Shown here: one piece after another, positions 1 to 5,265 of the stretch
Layout: the number at the start of each line of letters is the position of its first letter
Position numbering within the stretch: position 1 is the stretch's first letter
Assembly (NCBI GenBank): GCA_021199595.1
Contig: JAJQHT010000316.1
Coordinates: forward strand, 1 to 6,484
Direction of reading: 5' to 3'
DNA: 6,484 nt
From: Oscillospiraceae bacterium
GTDB lineage: Bacteria > Bacillota > Clostridia > Oscillospirales > Oscillospiraceae
Translations under genes and position numbers: made by a program
The notes under the pieces: model-generated
Seen by the model: only the letters and a program-made list of their open reading frames with translations
Told to the model about the DNA's origin: nothing
The model's database searches: none

Positions 1-398
1 CCCATGGTGATGGCGCCGGCAGCGGTCAGCGTTCCCTTTAAAAATATCTGCGCGATCAGAAGAACAATGTCCACCACCAGGGAGGTAATGACCCCCTCCA
101 ATATGCCGATGATGAGAATTTTCCGGCCCGTGTTTTTCAAATCGGTCAGCTTAAACTCACTGCCGATAGTGAAGGCGATAAATCCCAGGGCCAGAGTGGA
201 AATAAAATCCAGGGCGCTGACCTGCTCCATGGTATTGAAGCCCAGGCCGGGTATTCCCAGCGCTCCCAGACAATACGGCCCCACAAGCACACCGGCCACC
301 AGATAGGCGGTCACATCCGGAAGCTGGAACCGGCTGGCTACACGGGTCATCAAAAGTCCTGCAATCAGCGCAATGGCCGCAGGCAGAAATAGATTCAT
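1..398 (-). CDS. Cation:proton antiporter (CPA2/Kef-type), N-terminal part, cut by window edge
   Basis: The first 132 residues are present; the rest lies beyond the left edge. The protein opens MNLFLPAAIALIAGLLMTRV and continues with LPDVTAYLVAGVLVGP, the typical start of Kef/NhaP-like monovalent cation:proton antiporters, in which a Leu-Pro-x-Val loop precedes a helix ending in Gly-Pro. Hydrophobic segments lie at about residues 3-19, 31-50, 65-80 and 93-120, so it is an integral membrane protein that would exchange Na+ or K+ for H+. The ATG at 396-398 is chosen because an AAGGAGA site (411-417) stands 12 bases upstream. It follows the ornithine/alanine racemase-like gene on the same strand after 133 bases containing a hairpin and a possible promoter, so it may be its own unit. 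The family call is fairly secure. Ion specificity and any C-terminal regulatory domain cannot be seen. Confidence 0.82.
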   Translation of the reverse strand, partial: MNLFLPAAIALIAGLLMTRVASRFQLPDVTAYLVAGVLVGPYCLGALGIPGLGFNTMEQVSALDFISTLALGFIAFTIGSEFKLTDLKNTGRKILIIGILEGVITSLVVDIVLLIAQIFLKGTLTAAGAITM

Positions 399-432
399 AA
401 CAGATTTTTCTCTCCTTATGAGCATAATAAAC

Positions 433-470
433 GCGGCAAGGCGCACCACATATAGTAACAGCCTTGCCGC
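433..470 (-). terminator. Perfect 10-bp inverted repeat between racemase and antiporter genes: possible weak terminator or leader hairpin
   Basis: GCGGCAAGGC (433-442) and GCCTTGCCGC (461-470) are exactly complementary, with an 18-base loop. On the minus strand the second arm is followed by GTTTATTATG, a poor but not absent U-rich tail, so it could end the racemase transcript. The large loop and weak tail make this uncertain. The arms also flank the -10 of a candidate antiporter promoter (452-480), so the repeat could instead be a regulator-binding dyad. The repeat is directly visible; its role is inference. Confidence 0.4.
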
Positions 471-480
471 CAAATTACAA
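452..480 (-). promoter_or_regulatory. Candidate sigma-A promoter for the antiporter gene
   Basis: On the minus strand TTGTAA (480-475), a 17-base spacer and TACTAT (457-452) give four of six matches in each box. It would start transcription near 445, leaving a leader of about 47 bases before the antiporter ATG. The -35 overlaps one copy of a 9-base direct repeat, and the spacer contains one arm of the inverted repeat. It is weak by sequence, so transcription by read-through from the racemase genes remains possible. Confidence 0.3.
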
Positions 481-504
481 GTATTTTCCACGGAGCAAAT
501 TACA
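471..504. repeat. 9-bp direct repeat CAAATTACA, 25 bases apart
   Basis: CAAATTACA occurs at 471-479 and again at 496-504 (TGTAATTTG on the minus strand, the direction of the antiporter). The copies are 25 bases apart start to start, and one covers the -35 of the candidate antiporter promoter. The arrangement suggests a pair of regulator boxes, but no known regulator motif is recognised and chance is possible in AT-rich sequence. Confidence 0.35.
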
Positions 505-531
505 TCAAAATCCGCGAATATGACTTGCCAG

Positions 532-1596
532 TTATATATACACTTTTTCCACATAGGGGCTGGTGAAGGCCCTCATAACCGCAGCGTAATTCAATCGGAA
601 GGTCAGAATATCGCCCACGGCGTATTCAGGGGCGTCCGTCAGGTCTACCAGGGTGTAATCGCTGCTGCCGCCCAGGATGCGGATGCGTCCGTCCTGAGGG
701 ATAAGTCCCTCCAGCTCCATGTCCTGTCTGCCGCAGGCCAGAATCCCCCGGCGCATAGGGCCTAAATCCGGCCACTGACGCACGATGCCGAAGGCGTCGC
801 CGCCAGTGGGGCCGATGGGCTTAGAGGGTTTATTTTTCACCTCGACCAGCTGTGCAGAAAACAGGAACCCATCATTGCGATAGCCTTCTATATCCACGCC
901 CAAACCGGGGTCGTGTCCGGTGAGCCAAAGCTCCCCAATGCGGCATTGGTTGAGTCCCTCCGGCACACGGCAGGCCAGCAGGTCATGTATCATGGATGAG
1001 CCGCCGCTGCTGACCACCGGGGCCGATACGCCATAGCGAGAACGCAGGTCGTTTGCGATGTCAACCAGACCGCCCATGTTTTCCTGACAGGGCAGCACTC
1101 CGCCAAAGCAACCAAGATTCATCCCCACGCCCGCAAGCTCAAGCATAGGCTGGGCCAGAACTGCCTCTGCGGCAGCGTAAATATCGGCCTTATTTTCAAA
1201 AAAACAGCCTTCCCGCAGGTCGCCCAAATCGCAGGACAAAATGACCTGGTGCCGCTTTCCCAGGCGGGACGCGGCTTCGCCAAGGAGCCTGATGGTCTCC
1301 GCCTCCGATTGGAGGCTGGCCTCCGACCAGCGGACGGTGTCCTCCACCTCCCAGGGCTGAGAGACACGAATAAGAAACCGCGGCTTCGCCGTTTTCAAAA
1401 TACGCAAATTGTCAATGCGGGCGTCTGCAAGCCAGTCGCAGCTGCTCTCCTCCAGCATCCCGCTGATGGGAGGCACGGCGCAGAAGCATTTTGTTACCGC
1501 CGCAAGGGCTATGCCCTGACTGTGGCAAAGCTCGGCGCAGCGCTCCACATTTTCGCGGAGGGTATTTATATTCACGGTGATGTGAGGATAACCCAT
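532..1596 (-). CDS. Alanine/ornithine racemase family PLP-dependent enzyme (ornithine-racemase-like)
   Basis: A 354-residue cytoplasmic enzyme of the fold-type III PLP racemase class, full length for the family. The Schiff-base lysine is K36 in VTKCFCA. Other family landmarks are DSR-like DAR at 58-60, DLGDLREG at 123-130, the glycine-rich SSGGSS at 196-201 (phosphate-binding region), a RIGE motif near 219, GPTGGDAFG near 263, and the C-terminal TSPYVEKVYI. From memory these agree closely with clostridial ornithine racemase, which makes D-ornithine for oxidative/reductive ornithine fermentation. The ATG at 1594-1596 has TAGGAGA 8 bases upstream. The gene starts 20 bases after the alanine racemase stop, so the two are cotranscribed. 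No ornithine aminomutase genes are visible, so the substrate (ornithine, alanine, lysine or another amino acid) is open. Fold and chemistry are well supported; specificity is inference. Confidence 0.88.
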   Translation of the reverse strand: MGYPHITVNINTLRENVERCAELCHSQGIALAAVTKCFCAVPPISGMLEESSCDWLADARIDNLRILKTAKPRFLIRVSQPWEVEDTVRWSEASLQSEAETIRLLGEAASRLGKRHQVILSCDLGDLREGCFFENKADIYAAAEAVLAQPMLELAGVGMNLGCFGGVLPCQENMGGLVDIANDLRSRYGVSAPVVSSGGSSMIHDLLACRVPEGLNQCRIGELWLTGHDPGLGVDIEGYRNDGFLFSAQLVEVKNKPSKPIGPTGGDAFGIVRQWPDLGPMRRGILACGRQDMELEGLIPQDGRIRILGGSSDYTLVDLTDAPEYAVGDILTFRLNYAAVMRAFTSPYVEKVYI

Positions 1597-1616
1597 TTTA
1601 AAGTCTCCTAAAGGTA

Positions 1617-2753
1617 TTATACAGGCCCGCTGTTTTTCTCCGCACTCTCATCAGCGCGGCTGTCTATCCATACGCATTCCATGCGCCGCTGATAAAGGGG
1701 ATTCATGGAAATCAGCACCCGGTCGCCCTGGCGGCAGTCGATGCCGGTTACATCCAGTATCACCGCTTCCGTACATACGACGCCCAGCGCATAGGCAGTA
1801 TGCCCGTTCACGTTGGCGCAAAGCCCCTTCCGGCGGCGGACAAGATGCACCGCCTGCCGGAGCAGCGCCTGAATGCTAACGCTAAAGTCTTTTTTACCGC
1901 CACCGACCTCCATGCCGACGCCGTTGACCGCGCCAACACAAACAGTCGCGGTTTTCATGTCATGCTCGGCGCGGAAAAGAGCGGAGTAGCCCACCGTCAT
2001 GCCGGCCGGCAAGGTCTTCACCTCGTCGATAGTAGCCTCGCACACACCGACGGGCTTCAAGCCAAAGCGCTCCCCTTCGGGAATACGCCCCAGCAGCGCG
2101 GAACCAATACGCACAGCGTCCAGCCGGGCCTCCGGGTAATGAAACAGGGCCGGCGAGCTTGCACAGTGCCTGAGGCCCACGGTAATCCCGGCCTGTTCCA
2201 GCGCCTTGACAGTCCCCTGAAAACGTTGGAACTGCCGCTCCGTCAGCCGACGGTTCGCGCCGCAGGTGAAATGCGTATAGATGCCGGTAAAGTGTATATC
2301 CTCATACTGCTCATATATCCGGCGAATGACCTCCGGCTTCCCGGCTGTAAATCCAAACCGGCCAAGGCCGGTGTCCACCTGGATATGAGCCTGAGGCGTG
2401 ATATGCGTCCGCTGACCGGCCTGAGACAGCGCCTCGGCATCCTCAGAGCTGCCGACGGAAAACGTGACCGGCAGAGGCAAAAGCTTGTCCAGCGTCTCCG
2501 GCTCGGTCACAGGGCGCATCAGCAGAACCTCCGCCACAGGCAGGCCGAATCCGCAGACTGCCATCACATCCGACGGCTCTGTTACGGCAAAATGGTCTAT
2601 CCCCTGTGCGGCAAGCATACGGGCCATTGACTCAAGGCCCAGGCCGTAGCCGTTCACCTTCAGCACCCCATAAAGCAGCGCCGTACCCGCCGCCTGCTGC
2701 ACCAGGCGTATATTCTCCTCCATCAGATCCTTTTGGACGATGTATCTTCTCAT
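1617..2753 (-). CDS. Alanine racemase family protein, divergent subfamily
   Basis: A 378-residue fold-type III PLP racemase expected to interconvert L- and D-alanine (or a related amino acid) in the cytoplasm, supplying D-alanine for peptidoglycan. Visible motifs, numbered from the ATG at 2751-2753: PLP lysine K32 in VLKVNGYGLG (usual VVKANAYGHG), VDTGLGRFGF at 126-135, GIYTHFTCGAN near 157, RHCASSPAL near 194, phosphate-side RIGSALLG near 214, and the second catalytic base Y255 in VGYSALFRA. The usual GRVCMDQ segment is replaced by GVVCTE, and the C-terminus ends MNPLYQRR rather than the standard form, a variant I associate with some clostridial racemases. An in-frame TTG at 2760-2762 lies only 3 bases from AAAGGA. 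The ATG, 12 bases from it, gives the normal MRRYIV start and is preferred. Cotranscribed with the racemase downstream. Confidence 0.85.
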   Translation of the reverse strand: MRRYIVQKDLMEENIRLVQQAAGTALLYGVLKVNGYGLGLESMARMLAAQGIDHFAVTEPSDVMAVCGFGLPVAEVLLMRPVTEPETLDKLLPLPVTFSVGSSEDAEALSQAGQRTHITPQAHIQVDTGLGRFGFTAGKPEVIRRIYEQYEDIHFTGIYTHFTCGANRRLTERQFQRFQGTVKALEQAGITVGLRHCASSPALFHYPEARLDAVRIGSALLGRIPEGERFGLKPVGVCEATIDEVKTLPAGMTVGYSALFRAEHDMKTATVCVGAVNGVGMEVGGGKKDFSVSIQALLRQAVHLVRRRKGLCANVNGHTAYALGVVCTEAVILDVTGIDCRQGDRVLISMNPLYQRRMECVWIDSRADESAEKNSGPV

Positions 2754-2882
2754 GCTTTCCAAGCGTCCTTTCTCTCTATGCGCTTACAGCACATTCTGCC
2801 CTGCCCCGCCGGATCTTTTGCGCCAGAACGAGACGCATAAGACCTGGCGGGGCCAGACCGCATTATTCAGATCCTGTCTAAC
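2754..2882 (-). other. 129-base intergenic leader with competing inverted repeats
   Basis: This gap between mrp and the alanine racemase gene has no good promoter on the minus strand. It holds several overlapping inverted repeats: CTGGC-GGG-GCCAG (2844-2856); CGCCAG (2821-2826) with CTGGCG (2844-2849); CCCCGCC (2804-2810) with GGCGGGG (2846-2852); and GGATCT (2811-2816) with AGATCC (2869-2874). The first three share the same right-hand bases and so exclude each other. None is followed by a T-run, so it is not a standard terminator. It may be an mRNA processing or attenuation region, or simply GC-rich spacer. Confidence 0.4.
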
Positions 2883-3716
2883 TTACAGCTTTTGCGCAAA
2901 GTCCCACAGAGCGGATATATCCGCGCTTTCCACCATACCCTTGTCGCAGGCGGCAGCCAGCGTGGGATTCAGGGGCAGGCAGGCCACGTTTTCAACGCCG
3001 AACCTGGCCGCGTCCTCCTGGACATGACTCTCCCCAAAAATGGGCAGCTTCTGGCCGCAGCAGGGGCACTCATACCAGCTCATATTTTCCACGAGGCCCA
3101 CCACAGGCACGTTCATCATCTTCGCCATGTTCACGGCCTTTTCCACTATCATGGAAACCAAATCCTGAGGCGTTGTGACGACCACCACGCCATCCACAGG
3201 CAGAGACTGGAACACAGTCAGGGGCACGTCCCCCGTTCCGGGAGGCATATCCACGAACATATAGTCTACGTCGCCCCACACCACGTCTGTCCAGAACTGC
3301 TTCACCGTTCCGGCAATGATAGGCCCGCGCCAGACCACCGGGTCTGTCTCGTTCTGCAAAAGCAGGTTAATGCTCATAATTTTGATGCCGCTCTCGCTTT
3401 CCAGGGCCACGATTCCTGCCTCATCGCCCACGGGCCGCTCATGTAGGCCGAAGGCCATGGGGATAGAAGGGCCGGTGACATCCGCATCCAAAATCGCCAC
3501 GCGCTTGCCGCTTTTCGCCGCCGCAAGGGCCAGAAGGGACGTGACCATGGATTTTCCCACGCCGCCCTTGCCGCTCATGACTGCGATGACCTTGCCCACA
3601 TAGGATTTGCCGTTCAGCTCCTCCAAGAAGGACGCCGGATCCGGCTGCTCCTGCCGCTGGTCGCACTCTACCGTGCAGCCCTCACAGCTCTCGTTGCATT
3701 CACATTCCTGACTCAT
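2883..3716 (-). CDS. mrp: Mrp/NBP35 family P-loop ATPase, iron-sulfur cluster carrier
   Basis: A 277-residue cytoplasmic ATPase of the MinD/Mrp/NBP35 class, which binds and transfers Fe-S clusters to apo-proteins. Numbered from the chosen start: deviant Walker A GKGGVGKS at 49-56 (with the signature lysine K50), DADVTGPS at 77-84 (switch I), MPPGTGD at 157-163 (Walker B/switch II), TTPQD near 181, VENMS near 209, and the cluster-binding CxxC as CPCCG (C217, C220, plus C219). A short cysteine-rich N-terminus carries C5, C7, C11, C14 and C18, as in NBP35-like members. The usual bacterial N-terminal DUF59-type domain is absent. The ATG at 3714-3716 is preferred over that at 3720-3722 because AGGAG is 7 bases from the former and only 1 from the latter. 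It has its own promoter upstream and may lead the racemase transcript. Confidence 0.93.
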   Translation of the reverse strand: MSQECECNESCEGCTVECDQRQEQPDPASFLEELNGKSYVGKVIAVMSGKGGVGKSMVTSLLALAAAKSGKRVAILDADVTGPSIPMAFGLHERPVGDEAGIVALESESGIKIMSINLLLQNETDPVVWRGPIIAGTVKQFWTDVVWGDVDYMFVDMPPGTGDVPLTVFQSLPVDGVVVVTTPQDLVSMIVEKAVNMAKMMNVPVVGLVENMSWYECPCCGQKLPIFGESHVQEDAARFGVENVACLPLNPTLAAACDKGMVESADISALWDFAQKL

Positions 3717-3723
3717 AATCATT

Positions 3724-3728
3724 CTCCT
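3724..3728 (-). promoter_or_regulatory. mrp ribosome binding site that decides the start codon
   Basis: AGGAG on the minus strand lies 7 bases before the ATG at 3716-3714 and only 1 base before the in-frame ATG at 3722-3720. Only the inner ATG has usable spacing, so the protein starts MSQECE, two residues shorter than the longest open frame. Confidence 0.75.
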
Positions 3729-3790
3729 AAATCACATTTTTGGTCAATGGCTCCTAACAGCCGACCTTGAACTAATTATATAGTACACTT

Positions 3791-3819
3791 AGTATATCCA
3801 CCTTGGTTTCCTTTGTCAA
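3791..3819 (-). promoter_or_regulatory. Sigma-A promoter for mrp
   Basis: On the minus strand TTGACA (3819-3814), a 17-base spacer and TATACT (3796-3791) make a near-consensus promoter. Transcription should begin near 3784, giving a leader of about 67 bases to the mrp ATG. The start region contains ACTAA (3771-3775) and TTAGT (3789-3793), a loose dyad over the -10 and start site that could bind a regulator, though the arms are short. Confidence 0.75.
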
Positions 3820-4000
3820 CGGCGGAAAATTATTTATCAAATTGCTCCAGTTACCCCATTTGTCCGTCGGGGGTGAAATATACCCGGAAGATACTTCCCG
3901 TGTTCCCGCTTGCAAAAAACACATGATAGCCGATGTACTAATCTGTTGCTGTCAGGATCTCTAAGGCCAATAGCCCCGTCCGGCCCGCATAGATGCCCAT

Positions 4001-4030
4001 ATTATAACAAATATCCCAAGGCAAAAACAA
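4001..4030 (-). promoter_or_regulatory. Second, weaker minus-strand promoter candidate
   Basis: TTGTTT (4030-4025), an 18-base spacer and a consensus TATAAT (4006-4001) read toward mrp. It would give a leader of roughly 280 bases to mrp, passing through the possible gene remnant and the main mrp promoter. It could be a distal mrp promoter or a relic of the former gene there. Only the -10 is strong. Confidence 0.3.
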
Positions 4031-4048
4031 TAGGACCTCCAATACCAC

Positions 4049-4069
4049 TTTGTGAATTTTATTGACAAA
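4049..4069. promoter_or_regulatory. Imperfect palindrome over the desulfoferrodoxin -35: candidate operator
   Basis: TTTGTGAA (4049-4056) and TTGACAAA (4062-4069) match as inverted arms at seven of eight positions around TTTTA. The right arm contains the -35 box, so a bound protein would block the desulfoferrodoxin promoter. The arms resemble the Rex (NADH/NAD+ sensing repressor) site TTGTGAA-N4-TTCACAA, but the spacer here is 5, not 4, so the match to Rex is not secure. Confidence 0.4.
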
Positions 4070-4090
4070 TGTGCTGACACCAGATAAAAT
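4062..4090 (+). promoter_or_regulatory. Sigma-A promoter for desulfoferrodoxin
   Basis: TTGACA (4062-4067), a 17-base spacer and TAAAAT (4085-4090) form a near-perfect promoter, with a start expected near 4097 and a leader of about 44 bases. That leader holds TGAAAAA (4091-4097) and TTTTTCA (4122-4128), arms of a weak hairpin ending at the ribosome binding site. Confidence 0.8.
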
Positions 4091-4140
4091 TGAAAAAGAA
4101 ACGCTTTCAGCAATTCTGCATTTTTTCAGGAGGTACAAAC

Positions 4141-4515
4141 ATGGAGCAAAGATTTTATTCCTGTGAACATTGCGGCAAGATTATCGCCGTGGTAAAAGAG
4201 ACCGGCATACCCATTATATGCTGCGGCGAGGAGATGAAGGAAATCATCCCCGGCACCACCGATGCCGCCGTGGAAAAGCACGTTCCGGTCTATCAGGTGG
4301 CGGACGGCAAGGTCAGCGTCACCGTGGGCGCCACAGAGCATCCCATGCTGCCGGAGCATTACATCGAGTGGATCTCCCTGCAAACCAAGCAGGGCAACCA
4401 GCGCAAGGAGCTGAAGCCCGGCCAGCCTCCCAAGGCTGTGTTCCCCATCCTGGAGGGCGACGAGGTGGTAGCCGTCTACGCTTACTGCAATCTCCACAGT
4501 CTGTGGAAGGCATAA
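4141..4515 (+). CDS. dfx: Desulfoferrodoxin (superoxide reductase)
   Basis: A 124-residue cytoplasmic non-haem iron protein that reduces superoxide to hydrogen peroxide without making O2, a hallmark of strict anaerobes. The N-terminal desulforedoxin-like domain has C8, C11, C27 and C28 (CEHCG...CCGEEMK), the Fe(Cys)4 centre I. The catalytic domain has E45-K46-H47 in EKHVP, H67, H73, C116 and H119 (YCNLH), the ligands of the Fe(His)4Cys centre II. Both centres are complete, so this is the two-iron form of normal length. The start at 4141 follows AGGAGG (4128-4133) by 7 bases; an upstream in-frame ATG at 4090 lies in the -10 box and is rejected. It is monocistronic, with its own promoter, a palindrome over the -35, and a strong terminator. 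No rubredoxin or rubrerythrin partner is in view. Confidence 0.95.
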   Translation: MEQRFYSCEHCGKIIAVVKETGIPIICCGEEMKEIIPGTTDAAVEKHVPVYQVADGKVSVTVGATEHPMLPEHYIEWISLQTKQGNQRKELKPGQPPKAVFPILEGDEVVAVYAYCNLHSLWKA

Positions 4516-4540
4516 ACGCCAAAGTCTTTTAAACATCAAG

Positions 4541-4588
4541 CAGGGTCAGACCGTCCGAGAAGGGCGGCCTGGCCCTGTTTCTTGCTTT
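4541..4588 (+). terminator. Rho-independent terminator after desulfoferrodoxin
   Basis: Arms at 4541-4556 (CAGGGTCAGACCGTCC) and 4562-4577 (GGGCGGCCTGGCCCTG) pair over 16 positions with two G-U pairs and one mismatch around a GAGAA loop. A T-rich tract (TTTCTTGCTTT, 4578-4588) follows. The G-U pairs form only in the plus-strand RNA and no T-run follows on the other strand, so it serves desulfoferrodoxin rather than the converging regulator gene. Confidence 0.88.
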
Positions 4589-4594
4589 ATTCCA

Positions 4595-5144
4595 TCACAT
4601 CATAACCTGTGGAGAAACGCGGGATGTCAGCCCCTTCAAAACAAGCTCCTGCATCAGTCCGCTGATTTCCTCCGTGCTTATGTCCTTCCCTTTTTCATTC
4701 CAGCGTTGCAACAGGCCAAACAGCGCGGAATTTGCAAAGCAAATCAGATAATCGAAGTAAGGCGTGTCCTTCGAGACGGGAACATACGCCTCCAAAAAAG
4801 GGAGCATCTCCGACTGCACCCGTGCCAGGAAAGCCGAATCTCCGTTCGGTCCCATAAGCAGATATATTTTCTCGTTCATGGCCGCAAAGATAATTTGAAA
4901 CATGGCCCCCAAGGAATGTTTTTCCGACATAGCCTGTAAAATCGTCTCTTTTAGCTGCTCTAGCAGCCCCGAAAAGCTCGTCCGTGTCCAGAAAATACTC
5001 ATAAAACGTGCTGCGGTTATATCCCGCGCGTTTTGTCAGCTCACTGACAGATATTTTCGCGACGGGCTTTTCTCTGACCAGCGACCAGAACGCCTCCAAA
5101 AACCGCTGCCGCGTCCGCTCTGTTACCTCTGGCTGCTTTTTCAT
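4595..5144 (-). pseudogene. TetR/AcrR family transcriptional regulator, frameshifted
   Basis: The first 59 residues (MKKQPEVTERTRQRFLEAFW onward) form a TetR-type helix-turn-helix domain with ISVSELTKRAGYNRSTFYEY as its recognition region. After DELFG the frame changes. The continuation LLEQLKETILQAMSEKHSLG, through to SPQVMM and the TGA at 4595-4597, is read one base over. Joined, they give about 182 residues, a normal TetR length with an all-helical C-terminal ligand-binding/dimer domain. The break lies at 4967-4975, most simply one extra C in the run at 4967-4970, beside the inverted repeat GCTGCT/AGCAGC (4954-4967). Without correction the product runs 149 residues, ending in unrelated sequence after the DNA-binding domain. 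GGAGG stands 8 bases before the ATG at 5142-5144. It is divergent from the ABC operon, its likely target. A sequencing error is an alternative. Confidence 0.85.
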
Positions 5145-5191
5145 ATCTTTTTCCTCCCTGTATTATCCGACAGTTCTGAAAATATTGATGG

Positions 5192-5220
5192 TTGATGTTT
5201 CCCTCTCATACGGGTATAAT
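5192..5220 (+). promoter_or_regulatory. Sigma-A promoter of the ABC transporter operon
   Basis: TTGATG (5192-5197), a 17-base spacer and a perfect TATAAT (5215-5220) predict a start near 5227 and a leader of about 39 bases before the first ATPase gene. The palindrome at 5229-5241 lies immediately downstream of the start, a placement suited to repression. Confidence 0.75.
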
Positions 5221-5222
5221 CC

Positions 5223-5252
5223 ATCGTACAACAAGTTGTTGGATAATGTCAA
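5223..5252 (-). promoter_or_regulatory. Candidate promoter of the TetR-type gene
   Basis: On the minus strand TTGACA (5252-5247), an 18-base spacer and TACGAT (5228-5223) would start transcription near 5216, giving a leader of about 70 bases. The -35 is perfect and the -10 weak. The spacer contains the palindrome, so one bound protein could control both directions. Confidence 0.45.
5229..5241. promoter_or_regulatory. 13-bp palindrome, likely TetR-family operator
   Basis: CAACAA (5229-5234) and TTGTTG (5236-5241) are perfect inverted arms about a single G. A looser outer pair, ATCCA (5219-5223) and TGGAT (5240-5244), frames it. It sits just after the plus-strand start site and inside the spacer of the minus-strand promoter, as expected for an autoregulated divergent TetR-type repressor. 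Binding by this particular regulator is inference. Confidence 0.55.
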
Positions 5253-5265
5253 GGAGGAATTTTGA

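Larger units (their letters stand above)
3851..4138 (-). pseudogene. Possible decayed reading frame in the mrp-desulfoferrodoxin intergenic region
   Basis: On the minus strand one frame is open from 4138 to 3851 except for a TAG at 3940-3938. Downstream of that TAG are 28 residues, YIGYHVFFASGNTGSIFRVY followed by FTPDGQMG and a TAA, which look like genuine protein rather than shadow. Upstream is GRTGLLALEILTATD. A CAG-to-TAG change would join the two parts. I recognise no family. The upstream end overlaps the desulfoferrodoxin promoter on the other strand, and no ribosome binding site stands out, so an intact gene is unlikely. It may be a remnant of a displaced gene or chance. It occupies most of an otherwise gene-free stretch of 424 bases. 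Confidence 0.25.

Noticed and set aside
1800..2630. Long plus-strand open frame of 276 codons opposite the alanine racemase gene
   Set aside because: It is antisense to a clear racemase, has no ribosome binding site and no family motifs, and is explained by the GC-rich codon use of the real gene.
2754..2762. TTG start for the alanine racemase at 2762
   Set aside because: The ribosome binding site would be only 3 bases away, and the ATG three codons on gives the usual racemase N-terminus.
2892..3446. Plus-strand open frame of 184 codons opposite mrp
   Set aside because: Histidine-rich shadow translation of the Mrp gene, without a start signal.
3938..3940. TAG read as pyrrolysine in the intergenic frame
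   Set aside because: No pyrrolysine machinery or methylamine genes are seen and the frame has no ribosome binding site; simple decay or chance is more likely.
4090..4140. Upstream ATG extending desulfoferrodoxin by 17 residues
   Set aside because: It overlaps the -10 box and lies ahead of the expected transcript start; the AGGAGG-supported start at 4141 matches the family length.
4595..5002. A separate 135-residue gene starting MSIFWTRTSF
   Set aside because: No ribosome binding site before 5002, and its first 12 residues are the out-of-frame reading of the repressor's helix-turn-helix end.
4695..5144. A stand-alone 149-residue regulator as annotated without frame correction
   Set aside because: Its last 90 residues lack protein-like character, while the other frame over the same DNA reads as a good TetR C-terminal domain; the frameshift explanation fits better.
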